From the NCBI GenBank assembly GCA_965248175.1, contig OZ252093.1, positions 868,001 to 932,000 on the forward strand: DNA of 64,000 nt, in the 5' to 3' direction. The DNA is from VXPQ01 sp965248175 (GTDB lineage: Bacteria > Bacteroidota > Rhodothermia > Rhodothermales > VXPQ01). A program made the position numbers and the translations under genes. The notes under the pieces were generated by a model that was not told the origin of the DNA, did no database searches, and worked only from the letters and a program-made list of their open reading frames with translations. Of the stretch, positions 53,963 to 62,615 are shown piece after piece; position 1 is the stretch's first letter, and every line of letters begins with the position of its first letter.

Positions 53963-54418
53963 GTGAAACAATTCGCCTCCATAGTGCTTGTGGCGGTGGT
54001 ATCGGGAAGCCTTTTCGGTTTCAACGCGCTTCCTTTTGATGCGGCGCTGGATGCGCAAACTCATCAGTTAGCCCGTGTCAGTGGCTTCAAGGCGCTCCGT
54101 TTTGACGTGGTGCTGGATGAAGGGGTACCTGTAGTGGAGTGGGCCGCAGAGTCCGAAGACGATTTGGACCACTATGAGGTTGAAGTGAGTGCGGAATTGG
54201 GCGCCAGGACAAGGGTAGTCGAGGTTGAACCGCTTGGCGCACAACACCCCTATGTTTTTCGGGATGACGATCTGTACAAGGGGGCTGAAGTGGTTCAGTA
54301 CACGTTGTATGCCGTCCTGGACGATGGGGGGCGACAGCTTGTAGGATCAAAGCAGATCGCCTATACGCCGACAGCGGTTCGGCGCACATGGGGCAGTATC
54401 AAGGCCATGTTTCAGTGA
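53963..54418 (+). CDS. Hypothetical exported protein with fibronectin-like fold
   Basis: 151 residues from GTG 53963. A hydrophobic signal (KQFASIVLVAVVSGSLFG) is followed by an acidic beta-rich domain (VVEWAAESEDDLDHYEVEVS...VVQYTLYAVLDDGG) of the FN3 type. This arrangement is found in exported proteins of Bacteroidota with type IX-related domains, though no C-terminal T9SS sorting signal is seen. The frame is also open to 53906, but that extension has no hydrophobic logic. Function unknown. Confidence 0.65.
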   Translation: MKQFASIVLVAVVSGSLFGFNALPFDAALDAQTHQLARVSGFKALRFDVVLDEGVPVVEWAAESEDDLDHYEVEVSAELGARTRVVEVEPLGAQHPYVFRDDDLYKGAEVVQYTLYAVLDDGGRQLVGSKQIAYTPTAVRRTWGSIKAMFQ

Positions 54419-54469
54419 GACGAGGATCTCTCGCAGATACTTCGTCCGCAATCTCTTCATGCTCGGCGT

Positions 54470-54985
54470 ATGGCGCGCAGGCTCATCATGTCACCGGAGC
54501 GCGTGCAGCGTATGCTGGTGAGGCTTTCCTGTGAGATTGTCGAACGCAACCGCGGAGCGTCCAACGTCGAACTGGTCGGTATCCGGCGGCGCGGCAGTGC
54601 CGTGGCGGCAGCGATTGCCCGTGAGATGGGAGCGCTCGAGGGGCGTACGTTTGAGGTAAGCGATCTGGATGCGTCCGCATACAGGGATGACCGGGACCCT
54701 GGCGAAGAGATCGCAGACACGTCTCACATGGTGCGCGAGATTGCAGACCGGGATGTCGTACTGGTGGACGATGTGCTGTTTACGGGGCGAACGGCCCGCG
54801 CCGCGCTGGATGCGCTTGTGCACTACGGACGCCCGCGGAGCGTACAGATGGTTGTGCTCGTTGACCGGGGGCATAGGGAGTATCCGATTCAGCCCGATTA
54901 TATAGGTCTTTTTCTCCAGACGAAGCATCGCGAGCGCGTGGATGTGGACGTGAACGACGGGTTCACGATCCATGTGGTGGAATAA
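54470..54985 (+). CDS. pyrR: PyrR uracil phosphoribosyltransferase / pyrimidine regulator
   Basis: 171 residues, the PyrR length. The PRPP-binding signature VVLVDDVLFTGRT is exact, and the N-terminal RLSCEIVERN and central DPGEE-like loop fit PyrR rather than Upp. In Gram-positives PyrR binds pyr mRNA to cause attenuation. In Bacteroidota it may act mainly as a uracil phosphoribosyltransferase. No pyr genes or PyrR-binding leader are seen in the window. The insertion element begins 30 bp downstream. Confidence 0.92.
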   Translation: MARRLIMSPERVQRMLVRLSCEIVERNRGASNVELVGIRRRGSAVAAAIAREMGALEGRTFEVSDLDASAYRDDRDPGEEIADTSHMVREIADRDVVLVDDVLFTGRTARAALDALVHYGRPRSVQMVVLVDRGHREYPIQPDYIGLFLQTKHRERVDVDVNDGFTIHVVE

Positions 54986-55393
54986 ACTTGCACTTTTTAA
55001 GCATTTATTTTTAAGGGAATTACAGACAAAGGTTGACGTTTTTAATTTAAATTCATAACTTACATACATTTAGAACAAACGGAGCAGATCATGTATAAAG
55101 CACCTGGAAAAGCGTACCGCAACGGCATAACCCTGATGCAACTGGCCGACATGTTTCCTGACGAGGAAGCAGCCCGCAAATGGTTCGAGGCGCGTATCTG
55201 GCCGGATGGTCGCCATTGCCCGCGCTGCAAGAGTACAAGGACGCGCGAAGCGTCTCATGCAAAGATGCCTTACTGGTGCACCGACTGCCGCTCTTGTTTT
55301 TCCGTCAAGGTCGGCACCGTTATGCAGGCGTCGAAATTACCGCTTCGCAAATGGGCTTACGCCATTTACCTGCATATGACGAACCTGAAGGGC

Positions 55394-55525
55394 AGAAGTG
55401 GTCCGTAAAAACTGGACAGTTTTTCCAGCGTTTTTAAGTGTACCGTCGCATCGGTTTACAGAAGTGGTCCGTAAAAACTGGACAGTTTTTTTCGGGTTTT
55501 TAAGTGTACTGTCGCGTCGGGTTAT
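55394..55525 (+). repeat. Tandem duplication of the IS3 element's left terminus (two 66-base units)
   Basis: Unit 1 (55394-55459) and unit 2 (55460-55525) both begin AGAAGTGGTCCGTAAAAACT and share the first 31 bases exactly. In all they differ at about 8 positions. Only the outer unit abuts the GGC target duplication. The divergence argues against recent slippage and suggests two related IS ends brought together. Confidence 0.8.
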
Positions 55526-56349
55526 GCCGCTTTGGGCAGCGGTTTTCGTTTGTAGAATACGTCGTCGGGCGTTCGGTTGTCAAGTCCCTGGTGGGGACGT
55601 TCTTCGTTGAAGTAGCGCAGGTAATCGGCAATCCCCTTCTCGGCCTCGGCCACCGTCTCGTACGCGTGCCGGTAGACCTCTTCCTGCTTGAGGCTGCGCC
55701 AGAGGCGCTCCACGTACACATTGTCGAGCCAGCGGCCCTTGCCGTCCATGGAGATGCGCACCCCGTGCGCCTTGAGTGCACCCGTGAACGCCTCCGAAGT
55801 AAACTGCGCTCCCTGGTCGGTGTCGGAGACCTCGGGCGCTCCGTAACGGACAATGGCCTCTTCCATCGCTTCGACGCAGAAAGAGGCATCGAGCGCGTTC
55901 GAGAGCCGGTGGGCCAGTACCTTGCGGCTGTGCCAGTCGATCACGGCTATGAGATAAAGAAAGCCTTTCGCCATAGGGATGTACGTAATGTCCGCTGCAT
56001 AGACTTTGCGGGGTCTGGTTACTTTGAGGCTTCCGAGCAGATAGGGGTAAATCTTGTGTCCTTCTCCCGGAGACGACGTGCGGCGCTTCGGGTAGATGGC
56101 CCTAAGGCCCATAAGGCGCATAAGGCGAACGACGCGGCTTCTGGCGATACGAATGCCCCTCGCCTCAAGCAGGCTCTTTATCGTGCGCGATCCGCTCGTG
56201 GGACGCTCCATATAGAGCCGGTCGATTTCTTCCGTCACGGAAAGATTCTCTTCGCTCTCTTCCCGAGGACGGTAGTAGGCCGTCGAACGGCTCAGTTCGA
56301 CAAGTCTGCACTGGCGAACGACGGGCAAGCGATGGGTGCGCGCTATCAT
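55522..56349 (-). CDS. IS3-family transposase OrfB (DDE integrase core)
   Basis: 275 residues from ATG 56349, but most likely made as an OrfAB fusion. The same frame extends upstream ([20 protein letters not shown]) through the frameshift site at 56391-56397. Helix-turn-helix-like N-terminus, then the rve core with catalytic acids D in VYAADITYIP, D in SDTDQGAQFTS and E in VYVERLWRSLKQE. The C-terminus YFNEERPHQGL is classic IS3. Confidence 0.92.
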   Translation of the reverse strand: MIARTHRLPVVRQCRLVELSRSTAYYRPREESEENLSVTEEIDRLYMERPTSGSRTIKSLLEARGIRIARSRVVRLMRLMGLRAIYPKRRTSSPGEGHKIYPYLLGSLKVTRPRKVYAADITYIPMAKGFLYLIAVIDWHSRKVLAHRLSNALDASFCVEAMEEAIVRYGAPEVSDTDQGAQFTSEAFTGALKAHGVRISMDGKGRWLDNVYVERLWRSLKQEEVYRHAYETVAEAEKGIADYLRYFNEERPHQGLDNRTPDDVFYKRKPLPKAA

Positions 56350-56363
56350 AGCGCGGCGCTCGG

Positions 56364-56654
56364 CTAACGGTTGCGACCGAGCGCCTTCGATAAAAAATCC
56401 TTCTCCATGGACAACTCGCCGATCTTCGCATGTAGCGCCTCGATCTTCTCGTCGCGCTCGTCCGGAGCGCCTCGACCCCGGGTGAATGCCTCTTCGGCGC
56501 TCTCTGTGAGCTGCTTCTTCCAGGATTGTATCTGGTTCGGGTGCACCTCGAAGCGCTCTGCGAGTTCGGCCAGCGTGCTATCGCCGCGAACGGCGGCAAG
56601 GGCTACCTTCGCCTCGGACGAAGGACTATGGGTTCTGCGTGTGCGTCTTGACAT
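56364..56654 (-). CDS. IS3-family OrfA (DNA-binding helix-turn-helix)
   Basis: 96 residues from ATG 56654: HTH_Tnp_1 domain ([38 protein letters not shown]) followed by a leucine-zipper-like helix ending [12 protein letters not shown]. OrfA binds the inverted repeats. Its last codons overlap the -1 slippery heptamer, after which OrfB is read. The frame is open upstream to 56831, through the IS end into IS1595 sequence, so that part is not part of the gene. Confidence 0.9.
   Translation of the reverse strand: MSRRTRRTHSPSSEAKVALAAVRGDSTLAELAERFEVHPNQIQSWKKQLTESAEEAFTRGRGAPDERDEKIEALHAKIGELSMEKDFLSKALGRNR
56391..56397 (-). promoter_or_regulatory. Programmed -1 ribosomal frameshift site, T TTT TTA
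   Basis: On the minus strand the orfA frame reads GAT TTT TTA TCG. The heptamer T TTT TTA matches the X XXY YYZ rule. Slipping back one base gives TTT TTT ATC GAA, which runs into [12 protein letters not shown] of OrfB. The slip would bypass the orfA stop at 56364-56366 and yield the OrfAB transposase. Confidence 0.75.
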
Positions 56655-57505
56655 GGACTCTCCTCGGGTTGATCGGATCGGAACAAGGTCGCAACGATAC
56701 ACCTTAAATTCCGCGAAAATCTGTCCAATCAAACCGAACCACCTCTGGCATATCCAGCATGAAACTGCATCGGGATATAGGTATCGGTCAGGATACGGCC
56801 TGGCATCTGCTCCAGCGCATCCGCAAGGCATTCGAAGAGAACGACGACAACCTGTTCAGCGGGCCTGTCGAGGTAGACGAAACCTACATCGGCGGCAGGG
56901 AAGCGAACAAGCACGCCTCAAAGAAACTCGATGCCGGAAGGGGTGTCGCAGGCAAGACGGCGGTCGTTGGAGCGAAGGACCGGGCCACGGGCAAGATCAA
57001 GGCGGAGGTCGTAGAGGATACAACAAGCGAAACCCTGCAAAACTTCGTGCTTGACCGTGCGGCGTTCGGCGCTACGGTTTATACCGACGACAGCAAGGCT
57101 TATAGCGGCTTACGATATATCTACGATCTCGAAACGGTGAAACATAGCGCAGCCGAGTATGTGCGCGGACAGGCTCACACGAACGGCATCGAATCCTTCT
57201 GGGCTACGCTGAAGCGGGCGCACAAGGGTGTTTATCACAAGATGAGCGTCAAGCACCTTCACCGCTACGTGGCGGATTTCGCAGGGCGCCAAGGCATAAG
57301 AAATCTCGATACGCTGGAGCAAATGGGCCGTGTGGAAGAAGCAATGGCAGGGAAACTCCTGCCATACGGAACGCTGGTGGCAGGCAACGGACAAGGCGTC
57401 GTCAACCTTTCCGGGTAATTCCCATTTTTTATAGTCTACTCTATCGTTGTTTATCGGTGCGTTTTTCGCCCGATGTACATCCCCCACCGATGATCCGGTA
57501 CAGCC

Positions 57506-60500
57506 ATGTATATAAACGACAGATGTGGTTTAATCGCGTTCGCGCGATGCGTTTCAATTTTCGGCCTGGCGTTGTTCGTTGCCTTGCTGGCGTCGCCGGT
57601 TCATGCGCAATCGACCGGTAGTGTTACGGGTACGGTGGTGGACGCCTCGGACACTCACCCGCTGGAAGCAGTGGAAGTGTATATCACTGGCCTGGATGCG
57701 AGCGTGTATACGGACGCAGAAGGGGCGTTCAGCTTCTCTTTTGTACCGGCGGGCGAGCAGACCATAAGAGTCTCTCTTATTGGCTACTCCACGCTTGTAC
57801 GTGAGGTTACGGTGGGGGCCGGGGAGACCACGACATTGTCCTTGCGGATCACGCCCACTGTGCTGAAACTTGACGAAGTGATAGTGACCGGCACATCCAT
57901 TGAAGAATTCGCCATTGATCTGCCCTATGCGGTTACGTCGGTTGACCGGGCGGCGCTGGCGGAACAGGGTGCTCCGCAACTTGTCGAGCTTTTCAAAAAT
58001 CTCAGTGTGTCCCACGGAGTAATCGGCGAGCGCCAGAGCTGGTACAATAGCGCCGGGCCGCCTGCCTCCGTGCAGGAGAGCGTAGCCAGCGTAAATCTCC
58101 GCGGCCTGGGTCCTTCCCGTACGCTGGTGCTGTTCAACGGGCGCCGGCAAGTATACGTCCCGGCGCGTCTGATCGGGGGCCGCTTCGTAGATGTAAACGC
58201 TGTGCCTTTGATCGCTATCGGCCGTATAGAGGTCCTGAAGGAGGGGGCTTCCGCCGTGTATGGATCGGATGCGGTGGCCGGCGTCGCCAATTTTGTGACG
58301 CGCAGCGATTTCGAGGGTCTGGAAGTCGCGACCTCTCACGAGTACTATGCCGACGCCGGCGATACGTATGCCGGCGCGATCTGGGGGGGGTCTGTCGCCG
58401 GCGCCCATGCGGTGCTTGCTGCGGAAATGATGTATCGCCAGGAGTTGAGAACCCAGGAGCGGCAATGGGGCTTGCGTCCGTATCTACAAGGCGGAGGCTG
58501 GTCGTATACAGGCAATCCCGGCGCATTTTATATGCCCTCGCTGACAGGGAGTGAAGACGCGAACGCCTTCGTAAACAAACTCGTCGCTGCCCATGGCGAT
58601 GCGGAAAGACGATTTCTCGATCCCCGTTGCGTGGATTTTGGCGGCCATATCGAAGCCGCCACGTGCCGTTTCCGCTATGCGCCCTGGGATAACCTGATTG
58701 AAAAAAGCAGGCATATCCGGGCTTTCGGGGAGATCAATGGACGTTTGGGCGACCGGTCCGGTTATCGCATCGAGGGGCTATGGGCTCAGGCCGTAACGCC
58801 TGACTGGCTGACTACCCCGTCGTTTCCGCCTATTTCTCCGTATGACGGTACGCAGATCGTTCCGTCCGGCAACCCCGGGCGGCAAGCGTTCTGTGGCATG
58901 TATGCGGACCGTGTGGGTTTCGCTTCCGGAGCCGAATGCCTTGAAGACGACTGGTATTTCTTTGGCCGTCTGGTAGGAAGCAGCGGTCCCGGACGCACGT
59001 TGTCCCGCGCGTCCGGCACGCAGCGCATTTCCGCCTCGGTCGATCATGCATTCGAGGCATTCGGCGGTCGGAGTGCAAAGCTTGACGTGGCTGTCAGCTA
59101 CTCGCGCGCTTCCAACAACGTGAATCTTCCGGCGGAATACGCGTACAGGAAATTCCTTGCCTTCCGCGGGTTCGGCGGCCCCGAATGCGGCGTTGACGTG
59201 GGGGTAGACCACGCGGCTCCTGCCGGAATGCGGCTTGGCGCGCTCAATGGAGCCGTACCGGGCCAGGGAGCGTGCATGTATTACAATCCGTTCAGCAATG
59301 CACTCCAGCATTCCGCACAGCCTGGCGTTGCGTTTCGGGATATGGCGAATCCCGATCATGCCGGGAATCTCGCGAACAGTCCTGCGTTGATCGACTGGAT
59401 CAACGAGGAACTGGATTTGGAGAACAAGGCTCAGCTGTTTGTGGCCGATGCTGTATTGACCGGCAGTCTGATCGAAGGGCTTGCGGCATATGCGGTCGGG
59501 TATCAGTTTCGCCGGACAGCCGTGTCCGCCACGCCGAACGACCCGGCCAATCAGAACACGAATCCCTGCCCGGTGCCTGGAGACGTCGGTTGTAAGGACA
59601 AGGTCGGCCCCTATACGTTCACAACCGGGTATTATCCCTACGACGATGCACGCAAGGTCCACCGGTTCTTTGTCGAGGTTCCGGTTACGATGGGGGCGCG
59701 TCTCGACGCGCAGGTTGCAGCGAACTATGAATTTCACGAAATCGTACGCAGCTTCGATCCGAAGTTCGCACTGCGCATACAGGCGACGGATGGGTTGATT
59801 TTCCGCGGTTCGGTGCAGTCTACGCTTCGGGTGCCGTCGGTGGACGAACTGAACGAAGACCGGGCTACGGGGCTTGATTACGTCGCGGAAGCGGAAACGT
59901 ACAAGCCGATCGACACGTTCGGAAACGCCGATCTGAAACCCGAGCGGGCGCTGACATACAATGTCGGCGCGGCATTTTCCCATAATCACGTACGGGCGAT
60001 CCTCGATTACTGGTCCTACAATTTCAGGGACGCCATCGGCGTGTTGCCGCATGGCGGGATTACAGCGCTGTATAAAGAGGAAGCCACCCGTGCGGCGGTG
60101 CAGGAGTACATTACGTGCCCTGGCGGCGCATCGGGCTGCGAAGCCCAGCTTATTGAGCGCATCCGCGTAAACGCGGTCAACTGGCCAGGAATTACCACCT
60201 CCGGTATCGACTGGCATCTCAGTACACGTTTCCCCGCCGGAGCCGGGGTCATTTCAGGGGGCTTCGAAGGTACCTATACCAGCTCCTACTATGTGAAGGC
60301 GCTGGAAGTGAACGGTGTGGAGTTGGCGGGTGAGCTGGAGGGCGCCGGCTACCTGAACCGGTACAATCCGTCAGCGCCGCCGATTCCGAAGTGGAAATCC
60401 AGAGCGAACTTCGGCTATCACAGGAGTCTCTACTCGCTGGTCAGCTACCTGAATTACATTCCTTCCTATACCAATTATATCGATAAGGACACGTCGGATG

Positions 60501-60703
60501 AGATCGACCGGTTCGTTACCCTGGATGTGAGCGCATACCGGCATTTACCCGGTGGATTCGACGTTACGTTTTCCGCGCTCAATCTGCTGGACACGGATCC
60601 GCCTTTTGTCAATTGGGAAGCTGCATTCGACGGCTTTACGCACAGTCCGAAGGGGCGGCGTCTGAAGTTGTCGATTACCTGGCACCTGGTGGACGGACAT
60701 TAA
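57506..60703 (+). CDS. TonB-dependent outer-membrane receptor
   Basis: 1065 residues. Signal peptide (cleavage near SPVHAQ), an N-terminal CarboxypepD-reg-like beta domain (GSVTGTVVDASD...LRI), TonB box region (LDEVIVTGTS), plug domain (VNLRGLGPSRTLVLFNGRR, GASAVYGSDAVAGVANFVT) and a 22-strand barrel ending in KLSITWHLVDGH. Several Cys pairs lie in predicted surface loops, for example FCGMY...AEC, PECG...GACMY, NPCPVPGDVGC and CPGGASGC. No SusD-like partner follows, so glycan uptake is not indicated; the ligand is unknown. The IS1595 end lies 82 bp upstream and may influence its promoter. Confidence 0.92.
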   Translation: MYINDRCGLIAFARCVSIFGLALFVALLASPVHAQSTGSVTGTVVDASDTHPLEAVEVYITGLDASVYTDAEGAFSFSFVPAGEQTIRVSLIGYSTLVREVTVGAGETTTLSLRITPTVLKLDEVIVTGTSIEEFAIDLPYAVTSVDRAALAEQGAPQLVELFKNLSVSHGVIGERQSWYNSAGPPASVQESVASVNLRGLGPSRTLVLFNGRRQVYVPARLIGGRFVDVNAVPLIAIGRIEVLKEGASAVYGSDAVAGVANFVTRSDFEGLEVATSHEYYADAGDTYAGAIWGGSVAGAHAVLAAEMMYRQELRTQERQWGLRPYLQGGGWSYTGNPGAFYMPSLTGSEDANAFVNKLVAAHGDAERRFLDPRCVDFGGHIEAATCRFRYAPWDNLIEKSRHIRAFGEINGRLGDRSGYRIEGLWAQAVTPDWLTTPSFPPISPYDGTQIVPSGNPGRQAFCGMYADRVGFASGAECLEDDWYFFGRLVGSSGPGRTLSRASGTQRISASVDHAFEAFGGRSAKLDVAVSYSRASNNVNLPAEYAYRKFLAFRGFGGPECGVDVGVDHAAPAGMRLGALNGAVPGQGACMYYNPFSNALQHSAQPGVAFRDMANPDHAGNLANSPALIDWINEELDLENKAQLFVADAVLTGSLIEGLAAYAVGYQFRRTAVSATPNDPANQNTNPCPVPGDVGCKDKVGPYTFTTGYYPYDDARKVHRFFVEVPVTMGARLDAQVAANYEFHEIVRSFDPKFALRIQATDGLIFRGSVQSTLRVPSVDELNEDRATGLDYVAEAETYKPIDTFGNADLKPERALTYNVGAAFSHNHVRAILDYWSYNFRDAIGVLPHGGITALYKEEATRAAVQEYITCPGGASGCEAQLIERIRVNAVNWPGITTSGIDWHLSTRFPAGAGVISGGFEGTYTSSYYVKALEVNGVELAGELEGAGYLNRYNPSAPPIPKWKSRANFGYHRSLYSLVSYLNYIPSYTNYIDKDTSDEIDRFVTLDVSAYRHLPGGFDVTFSALNLLDTDPPFVNWEAAFDGFTHSPKGRRLKLSITWHLVDGH

Positions 60704-60728
60704 CGCCGAAGCTTCGCACGAACCGGCT

Positions 60729-61220
60729 CTACATCGTTTCGTCGTCGGAAGGGCCGTACATACCCGGGATCGCAATGTCGCACATGCGCAGGTAGACACC
60801 GAGTTGGGCGCGGTGATGGATGATGTGGTTCAGAACGAAACTGCGGAATACGGCGCCTTTCGGCATGGTGAAGTGAACCCGGTCTCCTGATTTTAGTGTC
60901 CAGGGTTCAAAAAGCGTATCAGCTGATACGCTTTCCAGGATGCCGCGTGCTTCCGAGGCTGCCTTGTCGAATGCGGCAAGGATTTCGTCTGTGTTTTCGG
61001 GAATCCAGCGTTCGAATGGCTGCGCCATATCCAGTTCGTCCATCTGGAATGTCGGGCCGGTCCATGTGGGCAGGTTCGCCACATGGGAGGCGAGTTCACG
61101 CAGCGTCCACGATTTTGCGTGAGGGCGATAATCCAGACATTCGTTGGGCGCCAATGCAAGCATTTTGCGGGTATTTGCGATCTCGTGATCGAATTCGGGA
61201 AGCATCGCAGCGCCGTTCAT
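60729..61220 (-). CDS. DinB-family four-helix protein (putative metal-dependent thiol transferase)
   Basis: 163 residues. DinB-like four-helix bundle with the metal-binding histidine pattern: one His in ELASHVANLP, then HIIHHRAQLGVYLR. Members of the family include bacillithiol/mycothiol-dependent S-transferases, but many are unassigned. ATG 61220 has a clear AAGGAG Shine-Dalgarno 7 nt upstream. It ends 25 bp from the convergent TonB receptor gene. Confidence 0.85.
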   Translation of the reverse strand: MNGAAMLPEFDHEIANTRKMLALAPNECLDYRPHAKSWTLRELASHVANLPTWTGPTFQMDELDMAQPFERWIPENTDEILAAFDKAASEARGILESVSADTLFEPWTLKSGDRVHFTMPKGAVFRSFVLNHIIHHRAQLGVYLRMCDIAIPGMYGPSDDETM

Positions 61221-61299
61221 GGTTATTCTCCTTGTGGATGGGGATGATGAATAGTTAAGGTGAGCGTGGGGGTAGAGGCTATACGTTTCGCGTGTGCCG

Positions 61300-62163
61300 T
61301 CATAGCCCAGCTCCCGGTTCGTTCTCTTCGTATCGAAAGGGAAGAGGTCTGTCAGGTTCAGGCTGTTCGGCGCGCCAGGTATGAAGGCGCACCTCGAATC
61401 CGGCGCGCACGCGCGTTCCTGGGGCAGGACTCTGGCGTAACACCAGAGAATCGGGTGCGTTCGGGTCAGAAAGGCTGTCCGGCGCGCTGATCACAATGGA
61501 GCGCAATTGCAAAGAGAGTAAACTGTCTCGTGCCTGGTTTACGGCGAGACCGGTGATGTCCGGTATCGTGCTGTAGCCTATGCCCAGGCCTATACTGTAC
61601 CACAAGGATATGGAGGCTCCTTCCGTGAGGGTATCTCCGGCGAGCGGTTTCTGTCCGGTAACGGTATTGCGATTGGGCGCCGGGATGGAATCGGGCAACG
61701 TTTCTTCAATGTGCAAGCCCTGCGCGCTTAACCGGTTTACGGCTTCGCGAAGAGAAAGGCCGACCACGTCAGAGACCACCACATTCCGCAATTCCCCGCT
61801 GTTGATCGTTAGGTAAATGTGCCGATCCGGCTTTACGAGAGCAGAGGGGACAGGATTTTGATCCACGACCACATCGCGTGCGAAGGCCGGATTGTACTGC
61901 TGCACGATACGTTCGACATGTAGTCCAAGCGCCTCGAGGTCGTTCCTTGCCTGTTCGTACGGTCGATTGATCACATTGGGGGCCTGTAGCTGGGTCCCCT
62001 GTCTTGTGAGCTTCGGCATAAGCAGGTGGTTGACGAGCACATAGCTGGTTCCAAGGAAGGCAGTCAACAGGATCAAGCCCCCCCACCAGTACGGGTTGCG
62101 CAGAAGCGCTCGGACGTACGACTCCGTTCTTAAAAGCAAGTGTTTGACGATTGCCGGCAGCAT
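61300..62163 (-). CDS. Membrane-anchored PASTA-domain protein without kinase
   Basis: 287 residues. A basic N-terminus and one transmembrane helix (about 28-48) are followed by three PASTA domains: VINRPYEQARNDLEALGLHV, VSDVVGLSLREAVNRLSAQ and IPDITGLAVNQARDSLLSL, each ending near a QNP/QKP/QSP turn. PASTA domains bind muropeptides or septal peptidoglycan. No Ser/Thr kinase or transpeptidase domain is attached, so it may act as a structural or sensing envelope protein. Such stand-alone PASTA proteins are known in Bacteroidota. Confidence 0.88.
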   Translation of the reverse strand: MLPAIVKHLLLRTESYVRALLRNPYWWGGLILLTAFLGTSYVLVNHLLMPKLTRQGTQLQAPNVINRPYEQARNDLEALGLHVERIVQQYNPAFARDVVVDQNPVPSALVKPDRHIYLTINSGELRNVVVSDVVGLSLREAVNRLSAQGLHIEETLPDSIPAPNRNTVTGQKPLAGDTLTEGASISLWYSIGLGIGYSTIPDITGLAVNQARDSLLSLQLRSIVISAPDSLSDPNAPDSLVLRQSPAPGTRVRAGFEVRLHTWRAEQPEPDRPLPFRYEENEPGAGL

Positions 62164-62363
62164 GATCCGGGATTTTGTCGGGTATTACGGATTTTGGTGC
62201 AACAAGGTACGCAATGCCGTTTTCCCCGGTTCATACGGATGAACGTCGTTCATGTGCCGGCTGGTGCGGCTGTATCCTTCTCAACGCACATTTCATAATA
62301 CAAGTATGGAACCACCGCTTCATATCACCGTGTAAGCCCATCGGAATTTTCGCCGACCGCCTC

Positions 62364-62392
62364 TTGACATTAAGAGTTTGTTGGCGTATTCT
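62364..62392 (+). promoter_or_regulatory. Candidate rRNA operon promoter
   Basis: TTGACA (62364-62369), a 17-base spacer and TATTCT (62387-62392). This is a near-consensus sigma70-type promoter about 220 bases upstream of the 16S gene. It differs from the TTTG/TAnnTTTG type reported for Bacteroides. No competing element was seen in the 450-base gap between the PASTA gene and 16S. Confidence 0.6.
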
Positions 62393-62615
62393 TTCTGTCC
62401 GCGCTTTTTTCGGGGCCGTATTGATTGCGGCTTGATCTCTGCGCGGTGGCTGGATGATCGGTTGGTCCATTGTTCGGGCTGACAAAGGGTCGTCTGGCCA
62501 TGTTCCTTGATGAGATTGGAAGCATAGCGAGTCCCGTTGATTCCTGTGCGTCGGGTAACCGACGCGCATGATGAGACAAACAAAATACGAGTCAAGCAGA
62601 TCATTCAACTTCATT
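62393..62615 (+). other. rRNA leader with GTAA-capped hairpin
   Basis: About 220 bases of leader. A 10-bp stem (62545-62554 with 62559-62568) is closed by a GTAA loop of the GNRA class and lies 47 bases before the 16S 5' end. It could be part of a processing stem or antitermination signal. A boxA-like sequence was not recognised with confidence. Confidence 0.45.

Larger units (their letters stand above)
55394..56746 (-). mobile_element. IS3-family insertion sequence inside the IS1595 transposase gene
   Basis: 1353 bases. Terminal inverted repeats: left AGAAGTGGTCCG...TGGACAG, right (complement) AGAGGTGGTTCG...TGGACAG, continuing with further matches to about 50 bases. Target duplication GGC (55391-55393 and 56747-56749), the 3-bp size usual for IS3. 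It carries orfA and orfB leftward with a -1 slippery site. The left end is present twice in tandem. Both genes look intact, so the element may be active. Confidence 0.88.
55091..57418 (+). pseudogene. IS1595 (ISXO2-like) transposase, interrupted
   Basis: The N-terminal part (55091-55393, 101 codons) contains the zinc ribbon CPRCKS...CTDC, and stops at NLKG. The C-terminal part (56750-57418, 222 codons) starts [11 protein letters not shown] and carries the ISXO2-like DDE domain (VDETYIGG, DDSKAY, ESFWATLKR). Removing 55394-56749 restores a continuous 323-residue frame, so the gene is intact apart from the insertion. As it stands it should not make active transposase; an internal ATG at 56759 could express the catalytic half alone. 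Confidence 0.9.
55015..57423 (+). mobile_element. IS1595-family insertion sequence, split by a nested IS3-family element
   Basis: The ends are a 24-base inverted repeat matching at 20 of 24 positions (left 55015-55038 starts GGGAATTAC; right 57400-57423 is its complement, lying across the transposase stop). The 8-base flanks ATTTTTAA (55007-55014) and ATTTTTTA (57424-57431) differ at one position and fit the 8-bp target duplication of this family. Without the inner insertion the element is about 1.05 kb. It sits between pyrR and a TonB-dependent receptor gene that starts 82 bp beyond the right end. Confidence 0.9.

Noticed and set aside
55007..57431. CRISPR array or defence island around the insertion sequences
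   Set aside because: Only two tandem IS-end units are present, with no spacer-repeat pattern and no cas or defence genes.
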